From Bacilli bacterium (GTDB lineage: Bacteria; Bacillota_I; Bacilli_A; RF39; UBA660): a DNA stretch of 11,130 nt. A program made the translations under genes and the position numbers. The stretch spans positions 1 to 11,130 of the forward strand of contig CAAERO010000022.1 in NCBI GenBank assembly GCA_900758495.1, written 5' to 3'. Shown here one piece after another: positions 1 through 7,270 of the stretch; position 1 is the first letter of the stretch, and the number at the start of each line of letters is the position of its first letter. The notes beneath the pieces are model-generated. The model saw nothing but the letters and a program-made list of their open reading frames with translations, made no database searches and had not been told where the DNA came from.

Positions 1-102
1 CTACCTTTATTCCATAATAAAAGAAAGTTAGTTTATTATTTAGTTTAGTAAAGTACACCCCCCCCAGGTTAATTGCTTGTTAACTTTAGAAAATTGATAC
101 AT
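1..102 (-). pseudogene. Start of a gene leaving the left edge, out of frame at a G8 tract
   Basis: An ATG at 102 has a good RBS (GCAGGTG at 109-115, 6 nt spacing) and a vegetative-type promoter upstream. As written, only 20 codons are open: the first 13 read MYQFSKVNKQLTW, then the frame passes through a run of eight G (58-65 on the plus strand as C) and stops at 40-42. With one more G, or two fewer, the frame would continue open to the window edge (peptide after the tract begins VYFTKLNNKLTFFYYG). With one G fewer it stops at once. This could be an OFF state of a slippage-controlled gene, a real frameshift, or a homopolymer sequencing error. The product is not recognised, and the downstream part is too short (19 codons) to prove coding on its own. 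Confidence 0.38.
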
Positions 103-153
103 ACTAAACACCTGCTTTCTACCTTTATCAATATCAGTATTTTTGACACTTTA

Positions 154-182
154 ATCATATCATAATGTTTGAGATTTTACAA
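154..182 (-). promoter_or_regulatory. Vegetative-type promoter for the left-edge gene
   Basis: On the minus strand, TTGTAA (177-182) and TATGAT (154-159) are separated by 17 bp. The predicted start near 147 leaves a leader of about 45 nt before the ATG at 102, with a well-placed RBS. The promoter, RBS and start codon together support a real gene starting here despite the short frame. A second ATCATA copy at 159-164 offers an overlapping -10. Confidence 0.5.
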
Positions 183-349
183 CAAGATTATCTTTATAAA
201 TTTTTGCAAACTAAAAACTCCCTTAATCAATCCAATCATATCAAGAGAGTTATAAAATATTTGTCGAACTATTTAAAATAAGTTAAGTTACTTAATATTT
301 TTATATTGTTTAGCCACCTTAGTCTTAACAAGAAATACACTTCACCATT
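183..349. other. AT-rich intergenic stretch with no recognised gene
   Basis: It lies between the promoter of the left-edge gene and the 3' end of the 182-aa ORF. I see no convincing RBS-led ORF, RNA gene or hairpin with a U-tract on either strand. The plus-strand frame that begins near 306 is antisense to the next gene and has no RBS. Confidence 0.5.
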
Positions 350-898
350 TTATTTTAAAACAAGAACTTTGTTATTAGTAACTTTTTTAGTAGTTACCAA
401 ATTATCATCAACAGTTATTAAAGTATCCTTTGTACGATCTTCAATAAAATCTGCACCAGACATATATGCTTTTACTAAAGCATTGTGTCTTTTCTCATTC
501 TTAAATAATATGTTATTAGATGCTTTAGAATAAACTGTATTTGCTAATATCTTCTCATTTAATCTTTCTGCTTCTTGATAAGCAGCTTCATAACCATCTG
601 TTAAGAAAGTAGTTTTGTAAGAATTAATACACTCATCTTCCTTATTATACTTAGGATAGTTACTAGTAAAATAACTTTCTGCTACTGTTTTACCTGTTTC
701 ATAAGGAAAAACAACTCCATAACTATTGCTTACTGTTCCATTTTTTAATATTTTTCTTTCAGTACTCACTACATAACACTTTGACGGCATATAAGCTACT
801 ATAGATTCTTTTTTTTCTAAAACTCCTCCTATACTTACCGTACTTTCTTTATAAATAGGCATTACTGAATATCCTACTGGATATACTCCATTTTTCAT
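350..898 (-). CDS. Hypothetical protein, 182 aa, unrecognised
   Basis: The start is taken as the ATG at 898 rather than an in-frame TTG at 916, because the purine-rich RBS AAAGGGGAG (905-914) lies inside that longer version and is correctly spaced from 898. The protein has no signal peptide, membrane segment or metal-binding motif that I can see. The N-terminal half is beta-like, with several G/V/Y-rich segments. The C-terminal half has a Glu/Lys-rich helical stretch around residues 95-145 (EAAYQEAERLNEK) and ends in a Lys/Val-rich tail. It stands alone, transcribed away from the SpoVD-like gene from its own extended -10 promoter. Composition matches its neighbours. I cannot name a family. 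It is probably cytosolic, possibly lineage-specific. Confidence 0.75.
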   Translation of the reverse strand: MKNGVYPVGYSVMPIYKESTVSIGGVLEKKESIVAYMPSKCYVVSTERKILKNGTVSNSYGVVFPYETGKTVAESYFTSNYPKYNKEDECINSYKTTFLTDGYEAAYQEAERLNEKILANTVYSKASNNILFKNEKRHNALVKAYMSGADFIEDRTKDTLITVDDNLVTTKKVTNNKVLVLK

Positions 899-929
899 AA
901 ATTTCTCCCCTTTCAAAAAGTTACACCAT

Positions 930-958
930 ATTATAACATAAGTGACTTTAAAAGTAAA
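930..958 (-). promoter_or_regulatory. Extended -10 promoter for the 182-aa gene
   Basis: On the minus strand, TTTACT (953-958) is followed after 17 bp by TATAAT (930-935), preceded by TGT (an extended TGn -10). The predicted start near 923 gives a leader of about 25 nt that contains the strong RBS. This supports vegetative expression. Confidence 0.6.
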
Positions 959-972
959 CTTTTTTTAAGACC

Positions 973-996
973 ATTCACGACCTAAAAACATACATT
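973..996 (+). promoter_or_regulatory. Candidate sigma-E-like sporulation promoter before the SpoVD-like gene
   Basis: CATACATT at 989-996 matches 7 of 8 positions of the Bacillus sigma-E -10 (CATACAMT). A CCATTC element at 971-976 sits about 13 bp upstream, where a degenerate ATA-type -35 would lie. A start near 1003 would leave about 45 nt before the RBS. In Bacillus subtilis spoVD is sigma-E dependent, which motivated the search. The -35 is weak and the region is AT-rich, so chance matches are likely. A second look-alike, CATATACT (1036-1043), lies too close to the RBS. Confidence 0.3.
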
Positions 997-1061
997 TTAC
1001 AGTATTTAACATAATAATAAACACTCCATATTAATCATATACTTAATAGAGGTGATTATTC

Positions 1062-2969
1062 TTGTTCATCAAAAATATTAATAAACGTATTAAAATAATG
1101 TTATTACTCTTTGGATTTATTTTACTAATGGTAATATTAAAAGTATTTTATATCCAAGTATTTGATTATAAAAAGCTATCTGGTCTTGCTAGTGATTTAT
1201 GGAGTAGAAACTTACCAATTGAAGCTGCAAGAGGAAGAATACTAGATAGAAATGGTATTATTTTGGCAGATAATGTTACTACCACTTCTCTTGTTTTAGT
1301 ACCAAATCAAATAAAAAATAAGAAAGAAGTATGTGAAAAGTTATCAGAAATTTTAAATGTTAGTTATGATGAAATGAAAAAACATGTTTTTAAAAGTACC
1401 TCTATTGAAAGAGTTCATCCGATTGGGAGAAGACTTTCTTATGAAATAGCAGATAAGATTGAAGAGTTAAAATTTGATGGTGTTTATTTACTTAAAGAAG
1501 CAAAAAGATATTATCCTTATAAGACATTACTTGCCCATGTTTTAGGATATGTTGGTATTGATAATCAAGGATTATCAGGACTTGAACTACAGTATGATAA
1601 ATATTTAACTGGAGAAGCGGGAGCGATTAAGTATTTTTCTGATGCTAAAGGTAATAAACTTACTTTATCTGATATTTATGTTAAACCCCAAGATGGAATG
1701 GACTTACAATTAACAATTGATATCAATATTCAAAAATCTATTGAAAGAGAACTTGATAATGTTGTTAATATGATGAATCCTGATATGGCTCTTGCTGTAG
1801 TAATGAATCCTAAGACAGGAGAGGTTTTAGGTATGAGTTCTAGACCCACTTTTGATCCTAATAATTATAAAAATTATAGTAGTGAAATACTTAGTAGAAA
1901 CTTACCTATCTGGGCTAGTTATGAACCAGGATCAACTCAAAAAATAATAACTACAGCAGCTAGCATAGAAGAGAAAGTTATTGATATTTATAATGAACAC
2001 TTTTTTGACTCTGGTGGTGTTACTGTTGATGGAGCAAGAATTAGATGTTGGAAAGCAGGAGGACATGGTGATCAAACTTTTTTACAGGTATTACAAAATT
2101 CCTGTAACCCAGGGTTTGTTCAAATGGGAGAAAGATTAGGTAAAGAAAGATTATTTTCTTACTTAGATATGTTTGGTTTTGGTAATAAGACAGGGATTGA
2201 CCTTAATGGCGAAGGTAAAGGTATCATCTTCCCTCTTTCAAGAGTTGGTAACGTAGAACTTGCTACTACTGCCTTTGGACAAGGAATTAGTGTTACACCA
2301 ATTCAACAAATAACTGCTATTTCTGCTATTTTAAATGGTGGTAATTTATTAAGGCCTTATGTTTTAGCTAATGTTCTAGAACCAGAAACTGGTAATGTTA
2401 TGTATCAAAACAAAACTAAAGTGGTTAGAAAAACCATTAGTGAAGAAACTTCCAAAACAATGCGTTATGCTTTAGAAACAGTTGTTGCTCTAGGAGGAGG
2501 AAAGGCCGCTTATATAGATGGTTATCGCATTGGCGGAAAAACTGGTACTGCTCAAAAAGTAAAAGATGGGAGATATCTTGTTAATAATTATATTATGTCC
2601 TTTGTTGGAATAGTTCCTAGTAATAATCCTGAAGCTGTTTTATATATTGCTATAGATAACCCTAAAAACACGGCACTTTTATCAAGCTATACTACTACTC
2701 CTATCGCAAGACGTATTCTTTTAGATATCATAGATGCTTTAAATATAAAAAAACAAGAAGGTGGTGTTGAAAAGGATTGGCAGTGGGACGATAAAGTTTA
2801 TTATGAAGTACCAAATGTTGTTGGTAAAGATAAGAAAGAAGCGAAAAGTCTTTTAGAACATTTTAAAGTTGAATTTAGTAAAACTGGTGAAAAAGTAATC
2901 AGTCAATCACCTAAAGCTGGTGAAAGATTAGAAGATGGTGGAACAGTTACTTTGCTACTCGGTAATTAA
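1062..2969 (+). CDS. spoVD: SpoVD-like class B penicillin-binding protein (transpeptidase with one PASTA domain)
   Basis: This is a D,D-transpeptidase that crosslinks peptidoglycan, anchored in the membrane with its catalytic domain outside. Start: TTG at 1062 with RBS AGAGGTGA (1048-1055), 6 nt away. The next Met (residue 13) lies inside the membrane helix. Residues 11-31 are the signal anchor. Residues 50-220 form the dimerisation domain with the typical RGRILDRNG motif. The transpeptidase domain (240-550) has all three active-site motifs: S291-T-Q-K294 in EPGSTQK, S347-C-N349, and K493-T-G495. A single PASTA domain fills 580-635. At 635 aa with one PASTA it resembles Bacillus subtilis SpoVD (about 645 aa, spore cortex) more than the division PBP2B, which has two. 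The SpoVID/YsxE-like genes nearby fit this. A division FtsI/PBP2X role cannot be excluded from sequence alone. Its last 4 bases overlap the stop of the opposing gene. Confidence 0.88.
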   Translation: MFIKNINKRIKIMLLLFGFILLMVILKVFYIQVFDYKKLSGLASDLWSRNLPIEAARGRILDRNGIILADNVTTTSLVLVPNQIKNKKEVCEKLSEILNVSYDEMKKHVFKSTSIERVHPIGRRLSYEIADKIEELKFDGVYLLKEAKRYYPYKTLLAHVLGYVGIDNQGLSGLELQYDKYLTGEAGAIKYFSDAKGNKLTLSDIYVKPQDGMDLQLTIDINIQKSIERELDNVVNMMNPDMALAVVMNPKTGEVLGMSSRPTFDPNNYKNYSSEILSRNLPIWASYEPGSTQKIITTAASIEEKVIDIYNEHFFDSGGVTVDGARIRCWKAGGHGDQTFLQVLQNSCNPGFVQMGERLGKERLFSYLDMFGFGNKTGIDLNGEGKGIIFPLSRVGNVELATTAFGQGISVTPIQQITAISAILNGGNLLRPYVLANVLEPETGNVMYQNKTKVVRKTISEETSKTMRYALETVVALGGGKAAYIDGYRIGGKTGTAQKVKDGRYLVNNYIMSFVGIVPSNNPEAVLYIAIDNPKNTALLSSYTTTPIARRILLDIIDALNIKKQEGGVEKDWQWDDKVYYEVPNVVGKDKKEAKSLLEHFKVEFSKTGEKVISQSPKAGERLEDGGTVTLLLGN

Positions 2970-4750
2970 TTATGTTTACCTAGAGTTAAAGTTTGATAAT
3001 TATTATCATAATAATCATCAATATTATGATATATCTTTTCTGCTCGATTTACTTGTTTAAAATATTCTTTTACCAATTCATCTTCTGGTGATGTCTCAAT
3101 CTTATTTATAACTCCATTTCTTGAAAGATAATCAACTTTGTTAACTACATCAACTAATTCTTCAAAATTATCTTGTCCGATATACCTGGTAAGTTCATTT
3201 TGATCAGCATTTATTTTAGCAGAAATAACTTGTGATTTAAATTTCAATAATAATGGTTGCAATAAATTTTTTGTAATTAAAGCAGTATTATAATTACTCA
3301 CATCTTCCAAAGTAAATTTTTGAGGTTCAATTAAATACATTCCATGACTATGTAAAAATTCAAGTGCTTCTATTGTGAAAATATCATTCAATGTTTCATT
3401 AAATTTTTCATATTTACGACAAGTGTTATCGTAAGGATTTTTCATAGAAGTAATACTAAAGTCCTTACATGATTCAAAAGCTAATCCATTTTCATTTTGA
3501 TCTATAATGTGCCCACACTCATGCATAAAAATATAACATAAAGCACCACCGTCATCAGATCCAATTGTATAAAACATTATTGAGACAAACTTATTATCAG
3601 ATCTAGTTGCTCCTTTTCCATAAACAAAAACACTTTCACCTTTCATATTTTCGTAAATGTATTCTAAACTATCTTTATCAAAACCTTGCCCTTTTAAATT
3701 TAGAAAGTCTTTTCTAGTTGTATAATATTCTCTAAGGGCTTCTTCATATCTTTTTTCTCTAGCTAAAGTAACAAAATGTATTAAATCATCTGAAGGAATA
3801 TATTGCTTAATATCCTCTTCTTCTAAGAAAAGAAAAGAATTATTTATTTCTTTTTCATCAATTGTATCTCCATATGTGTTTTTTAGATAATTTAATTGCC
3901 GAAATAGAATTACCGTTTCAGTTAGAAAATCAGCATCTTCAGATTTTAATTGTTTTATTTTATTAGAATCAAATAATTCAATAATACTTTCTGAACTAAT
4001 ATTTGCTGGACCTAAAATAATGGCAATTTTTTCATCTTTAGTCTTATTAGAAATAGCATCTTTTATAGGAATTGGTAACTTTGGATAAATATCTTCAAAA
4101 AGTAATGATTTCTTTTTTTCTAAAATTCTTTTTTTTCTTTCTGTTTCAGAGTCAATAAAATCTTTATATGGTTTGAGTTTCTCCTCCCACTTTTTATACT
4201 CTGATAATAATGGTTCATAAACTAAATTTAATTCATCAATTTTTTTTAGTATTTGCTGATATTCTTCTGTTTTAGTAAATAAATCAAAATTTTTTTCAGT
4301 TACCAGTTCATGTTCACCATTAAGAAGATAATTAATTATTTTAATTTTATTTAGTAAGAGTCTTTTTGGATTTGTATTATTGTCTTTTTTAAATGCTTGA
4401 AGAGAAACAAAATAATCAGTTTTATTAGAAAATCCCAAATCTGAATCATTTATATAATATTCTAGTATTTTTTCAATTTTATTGTCTAGTTCTTCTGTAT
4501 AATTAGCTTTCTTATATTTTTCTACATTTACACCGATTTTTTCTAAAAATTTAACCGCATACTCACGCTTTTGAGATTCTTCAATATATAATATATATTC
4601 CTTTAAGCTTTCAATATTATAATGTTGAATTATAATAGCATTATTAATCTTATCGGAAATAATATCACGATACTTTTCACCATATACAAAAGTAAACGCC
4701 TCTATAACAAATGGCAATACTTTTTTTAAATCAATACTTATATTATCCAT
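2966..4750 (-). CDS. Putative gluzincin-type zinc metallopeptidase, 594 aa
   Basis: The start is the ATG at 4750 with GAGGTG just upstream. The in-frame GTG at 4762 overlaps that RBS and is rejected. The C-terminal part shows H410-E-C-G-H414 within a hydrophobic helix (YIFMHECGHIID), followed 38 residues later by N451-E452-T-L-N-D-I-F. This closely resembles the thermolysin-type third-ligand motif NEAISDIF. An HExxH helix with a downstream Glu in an (N/D)Exxx(D/N) setting is the gluzincin signature, so Zn binding by H410, H414 and E452 with E411 as base is expected from family knowledge. The first 400 residues are highly charged and mostly helical (a Lys/Glu-rich stretch around 165-220 looks coiled-coil-like) and match no domain I know. 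There is no signal peptide or membrane segment, so it is probably cytosolic. It is not a recognisable M3 or M4 enzyme overall. It sits alone, converging on the SpoVD-like gene. Substrate unknown. Confidence 0.72.
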   Translation of the reverse strand: MDNISIDLKKVLPFVIEAFTFVYGEKYRDIISDKINNAIIIQHYNIESLKEYILYIEESQKREYAVKFLEKIGVNVEKYKKANYTEELDNKIEKILEYYINDSDLGFSNKTDYFVSLQAFKKDNNTNPKRLLLNKIKIINYLLNGEHELVTEKNFDLFTKTEEYQQILKKIDELNLVYEPLLSEYKKWEEKLKPYKDFIDSETERKKRILEKKKSLLFEDIYPKLPIPIKDAISNKTKDEKIAIILGPANISSESIIELFDSNKIKQLKSEDADFLTETVILFRQLNYLKNTYGDTIDEKEINNSFLFLEEEDIKQYIPSDDLIHFVTLAREKRYEEALREYYTTRKDFLNLKGQGFDKDSLEYIYENMKGESVFVYGKGATRSDNKFVSIMFYTIGSDDGGALCYIFMHECGHIIDQNENGLAFESCKDFSITSMKNPYDNTCRKYEKFNETLNDIFTIEALEFLHSHGMYLIEPQKFTLEDVSNYNTALITKNLLQPLLLKFKSQVISAKINADQNELTRYIGQDNFEELVDVVNKVDYLSRNGVINKIETSPEDELVKEYFKQVNRAEKIYHNIDDYYDNNYQTLTLGKHN

Positions 4751-4808
4751 TTTGCACCTCACTTATTAATTTTTATTATCTATACTGATTTCTTTCTTTA
4801 GAAGTCTT

Positions 4809-4836
4809 ATTATATCACGTTTGTTCTAGGAAGCAA
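4809..4836 (-). promoter_or_regulatory. Promoter of the 594-aa metallopeptidase gene
   Basis: Minus strand: TTGCTT (4831-4836), 16 bp spacer, TATAAT (4809-4814) preceded by TGA (extended -10). The predicted start near 4802 leaves a leader of about 50 nt. Confidence 0.6.
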
Positions 4837-4899
4837 GTTCTTACTAATTCTTAATAACTTTTCCTTTAAAAGACATAAACTATAATAGAGGTGGTCTTT

Positions 4900-5118
4900 A
4901 TGAAGTTTAATGGAAATAAACATAATTTCTTTTGTAGATGTAATTGTTGCAAACAAAAAAGAAGAAATAGTCTTCTTTATCTAGGAGCATTAATCTGTTT
5001 TATTATTATTATCTTTTATCAAGCTATACTTTTAGTCTTTCTAGTTACAAGACTACATGCTATTCTTTTACTAGCAGAACTTTTACTTACTCTTTTTCTC
5101 CTGCTCTTGCTCCTCTAA
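4900..5118 (+). CDS. Small Cys-rich membrane protein candidate, 72 aa
   Basis: The start is the ATG at 4900, preceded by GAGGTGG (4888-4894) with 5 nt spacing. A GTG at 4891 in the same frame is part of that RBS. The N-terminus is basic and polar with four close cysteines (C12, C14, C16, C17 in FFCRCNCCKQKRR), followed by a hydrophobic helix at about 24-48 and a Leu-rich tail at 54-72. The Cys cluster could bind metal or form disulfides, but it is too short to assign. The last 36 bases overlap the opposing YsxE-like gene, and the poly-Leu end is the antisense of that gene's Glu/Gln/Lys-rich C-terminus, so the tail may not be under selection. A CATAAACTA box at 4874-4882 fits the sigma-K -10 pattern CATAnnnTA but lies very close to the RBS. 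Real gene plausible, unproven. Confidence 0.5.
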   Translation: MKFNGNKHNFFCRCNCCKQKRRNSLLYLGALICFIIIIFYQAILLVFLVTRLHAILLLAELLLTLFLLLLLL

Positions 5119-5949
5119 AATAAATTTATTAAAATCAATTAGTTGCTCATAAAACTCTAAAAGTCTTTTATTAGTTTCTAAATTACAAGGATAAATATCT
5201 ATTTTAGGAGGAATAGCTAATTTTACTAATAGAAACAACTTCTCATCTAAAGTATAAGGGTACTTTTGCTGATATATGTTATAAGTAGATATTAAATCAA
5301 TTGATGAAAAGTTCTTTCTAAATAAGTTTTCTATATCATCAGTTACTCTTCCTAGATGTGCTTTTTCTAAACTTATAAAGTAACCATCATCTATTGGTAG
5401 AAAATGAGCTAACTCACATTTACCATGACAAAAAGCCAATCTCTCACGTTCTTTATTTTTAACTATTTTATACCACTCTTCTAATAAATCAGTTGCTACT
5501 TTTAACTGTCTGTTAATAATACTACTATTTCGCAAAAATAAGTACTCAGTTGGTAGATAATATACCTTAGTTTCTAACTGTAACACAATATCATGGTAAT
5601 AAGAGAATAGGTAATTTATCTTTTTTTTAGTACCTTCATAGAAATTCTTAACTTCATCTAAATTAAGTTTTTGGTAAGTAGTTGTTTTATTCTGAAGGAT
5701 AGTAAGATTTAAAACTAGTCTTTTACTAATTTCATCATCAGTTAAACTAGTTTTTTCAAAATAAGGAAATATTAACTCTTTGTCAGTTACTTCTACTGGT
5801 TTCAAATAATTATTAACTGCATGATCATCAAGATATTTATAGACTTCTTCAATGTTATAACTACTCCGTGGTTTGATAAAGATTGCTTTATCAGGATAAG
5901 TTATTATTTTATTATTATCAATTAGAGTATATTTAATTGGTACTGGCAT
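5083..5949 (-). CDS. ysxE: YsxE-like spore coat protein (degenerate aminoglycoside-phosphotransferase/CotS fold)
   Basis: The 288-aa protein has a CotS/APH-type kinase C-lobe. The catalytic-loop region reads AFCHGKCELAHFL (H175-G-K177), and the metal-binding region reads YFISLEKAHLG (S193). In active APH-fold kinases these are HGDxxxxN and an Asp before the Phe. Here Asp is replaced by Lys177, Asn by His182 and the second Asp by Ser193, so phosphotransfer is unlikely and a structural or binding role is inferred. As I recall the YsxE family, an HGK variant is typical there too. The gene begins inside the end of the SpoVID-like gene (17-nt overlap), with only a weak A-rich RBS, implying translational coupling. 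spoVID-ysxE is a conserved pair in Bacillus, which strengthens both names. The C-terminal tail (about 279-288) is Glu/Gln/Lys-rich. Confidence 0.72.
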   Translation of the reverse strand: MPVPIKYTLIDNNKIITYPDKAIFIKPRSSYNIEEVYKYLDDHAVNNYLKPVEVTDKELIFPYFEKTSLTDDEISKRLVLNLTILQNKTTTYQKLNLDEVKNFYEGTKKKINYLFSYYHDIVLQLETKVYYLPTEYLFLRNSSIINRQLKVATDLLEEWYKIVKNKERERLAFCHGKCELAHFLPIDDGYFISLEKAHLGRVTDDIENLFRKNFSSIDLISTYNIYQQKYPYTLDEKLFLLVKLAIPPKIDIYPCNLETNKRLLEFYEQLIDFNKFILEEQEQEKKSK

Positions 5950-6703
5950 CTTTTTTAGTGGTTGGAATAATTATCTTACTACCTACTGTTAAATTTTCTA
6001 AATCATTATAATAAGCTAATTCTTCTCTTGATATACCATAAGTTTCAATGATACTTTCAATACTATCTGTTTCTCTTAATAGATAAACAGAATAAGTTGT
6101 ATAGGTTTCTTCAGTATTTGCAAAAGCAGAAAAGATAGAATTCATCACCTTTGTATCTTGTACTTCTGGTTTTTCTTCTTTTATCTCTTCTTGCAGAACT
6201 GGAGTTGGTACTTCTTCTTGTTTTGGTTCACTATTCATAATATTATCAATTACTTTCTTACTTTCTTCTACTTCACTTTCTGACAATATTTCTTTATTAT
6301 CTTCTTCTACTATGTTCTCTAATTTAGGAGCAATCTCCTCATTTCGTTCTAGTGTTGGAATCTCCTCTTCTAGTTCTATAACTTCTCTTCCTTTAACTAG
6401 GACATCAATATATAAGTGAAGAGTATCCTCATTTCTAATATCATAAGTAAAGTTATGAATAGTAATTGATCTATTATCTTCTTCTAAATCTTTTGTCAAC
6501 ATTATATCTACTGGAATAGCATATTGAAAATCTTCTTCTAAAGTAGAAGCTTCTGTCATTTTATAAGTACCACTAACAATCATATCACCACTAATTGTAC
6601 TTGGTCCTTGAAATGCTAATGTATGTTCAAGTGAAATACTAGTCACTTCTCCTATCATCGTTTTAAAAGCAATTTCTTTTTCAAATGAAATAATTTGTTT
6701 CAT
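5933..6703 (-). CDS. spoVID: SpoVID-like spore coat morphogenetic protein with C-terminal LysM
   Basis: The 256-aa protein starts at the ATG at 6703 with RBS AGGAGG about 5 nt upstream. Residues 1-110 are beta-rich and resemble the SpoVID N-terminal domain, which in Bacillus directs coat encasement of the forespore. Residues 110-195 are an acidic, Glu-rich, low-complexity linker. Residues 204-247 form a LysM domain (begins YSVYLLRETDSIESI, ends GSKIIIP). This is the same order as SpoVID but much shorter than the Bacillus protein (about 575 aa), mainly through the linker. SafA also has LysM, but at its N-terminus, so the C-terminal position favours SpoVID. The overlapping downstream YsxE-like gene reproduces the Bacillus spoVID-ysxE order. 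Expected location is the outer face of the forespore. A poor sigma-E-like element (TTCATATT, 13 bp, AATAGACT on the minus strand) lies between the RNA gene and the RBS. Confidence 0.75.
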   Translation of the reverse strand: MKQIISFEKEIAFKTMIGEVTSISLEHTLAFQGPSTISGDMIVSGTYKMTEASTLEEDFQYAIPVDIMLTKDLEEDNRSITIHNFTYDIRNEDTLHLYIDVLVKGREVIELEEEIPTLERNEEIAPKLENIVEEDNKEILSESEVEESKKVIDNIMNSEPKQEEVPTPVLQEEIKEEKPEVQDTKVMNSIFSAFANTEETYTTYSVYLLRETDSIESIIETYGISREELAYYNDLENLTVGSKIIIPTTKKDASTN

Positions 6704-6753
6704 ATTTTCCTCCTCTAGTTAAGTCTATTCAAAGTAAGGAAAAATATGAAAAC

Positions 6754-6944
6754 AAAAAAAGTCCAAAGAAGCGATAGCTTAGAACGATAAAACCTATACT
6801 TATATATAGGTGGGTGTGCATAGCCCATCTTCTAGGATCCCTAGTCAGTGAAAAGGTATTCAACACAGATGAACACTCATCAGCACTCCCTTATCGTCTC
6901 TTTAGTCGGTTTTATACTATTAAGCATCTCGAACATCTCTAGAC
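6754..6944 (-). ncRNA. Structured free-standing RNA, about 191 nt, class unassigned
   Basis: A strong promoter predicts a start at G6944, and a U7 tract at 6754-6760 marks the end. The ends pair. RNA positions 1-9 (GUCUAGAGA) pair with the last bases before the U-tract (UCUUUGGAC). Then GAUGCUU pairs with AAGCUAUC with one bulge, then AUAAAACC with GGUUUUAU. Wobble pairs fit only on the minus strand: the plus-strand transcript would have C.A mismatches at the same places, which fixes the strand. Inside are local hairpins: GAUGA/UCAUC, CUAGG/CCUAG, UGGG/CCCA and CCUAUA/UAUAGG. There is no RBS-led ORF. Length, paired ends and independent transcription resemble 6S RNA, but the branched interior is not a clear 6S rod. 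The raiA motif is another candidate. A leader of the SpoVID-like gene is possible, since its start codon lies about 50 nt past the U-tract. Confidence 0.68.
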
Positions 6945-6950
6945 AATTAA

Positions 6951-6979
6951 ATTATAGCAAAGAAACATTTTAATAGCAA
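6951..6979 (-). promoter_or_regulatory. Strong extended -10 promoter for the structured RNA
   Basis: Minus strand: TTGCTA (6974-6979), 17 bp spacer, TATAAT (6951-6956) preceded by TGC. The start 7 nt downstream (6944) is a G and is exactly the first base of the terminal helix. A small inverted repeat, CCTTT/AAAGG with a 1-nt centre, lies just upstream at 6991-7001. Confidence 0.72.
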
Positions 6980-7001
6980 GAGTTTTACATCCTTTTAAAG
7001 G

Positions 7002-7270
7002 TCTTGGAAGTAGTTAAGTATGAGTTTGATTTTGCTATTTCTTGCTTTAAATACTTTTTACTAGCAATATTTCTTATTTGTTTTTTATTTAAACAATGGC
7101 AAGGTAAGAGCTATTTTGCTAAAGTAATTAAGTAGTTGTTCAAAGTCATAATTTATCAGTGTAAGTTATGTATCCAAAAGATGATAATTTGAATAATCTT
7201 TGAAGTGTTCAGCTAGTTTCTGATTCTTTTTTAAAAATTTACTTACTTTAATCAGCTATTATCTCTTAAA
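7002..7270. other. AT-rich stretch without a recognised gene
   Basis: Between the RNA promoter and the end of the broken ORF, all frames are interrupted frequently. I see no RBS-led ORF and no clear terminator for the rel transcript. It may be the decayed remainder of the frameshifted gene upstream, but no readable similarity remains. Confidence 0.45.

Noticed and set aside
1..128. Ten-base direct repeat CTACCTTTAT at 1-10 and 119-128 as an attachment site
   Set aside because: It is short, low-complexity and has no integrase or other mobile element signs around it.
142..172. TTGACA at 143-148 as a plus-strand promoter
   Set aside because: The nearest -10-like hexamer (CATAAT) is only 12 bp away and there is no RBS-led plus-strand gene to serve.
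306..533. Plus-strand ORF of 75 codons
   Set aside because: It is antisense to the 182-aa gene and lacks an RBS.
899..916. TTG at 916 as the start of the 182-aa protein
   Set aside because: The extension would encode the RBS (AAAGGGGAG) that serves the ATG at 898.
4751..4762. GTG at 4762 as the start of the 594-aa metallopeptidase
   Set aside because: The GTG and the next codons are themselves the Shine-Dalgarno sequence for the ATG at 4750.
4881..4886. TATAAT as a vegetative -10 for the 72-aa ORF
   Set aside because: A start 7 nt downstream would fall inside the RBS, leaving no usable leader.
6754..6944. CUGAUGAG followed by GAA in the structured RNA, resembling a hammerhead ribozyme core
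   Set aside because: The stretch between them forms no stem II, GAAA is not present as such, and no cleavage-site triplet in a matching stem is visible.
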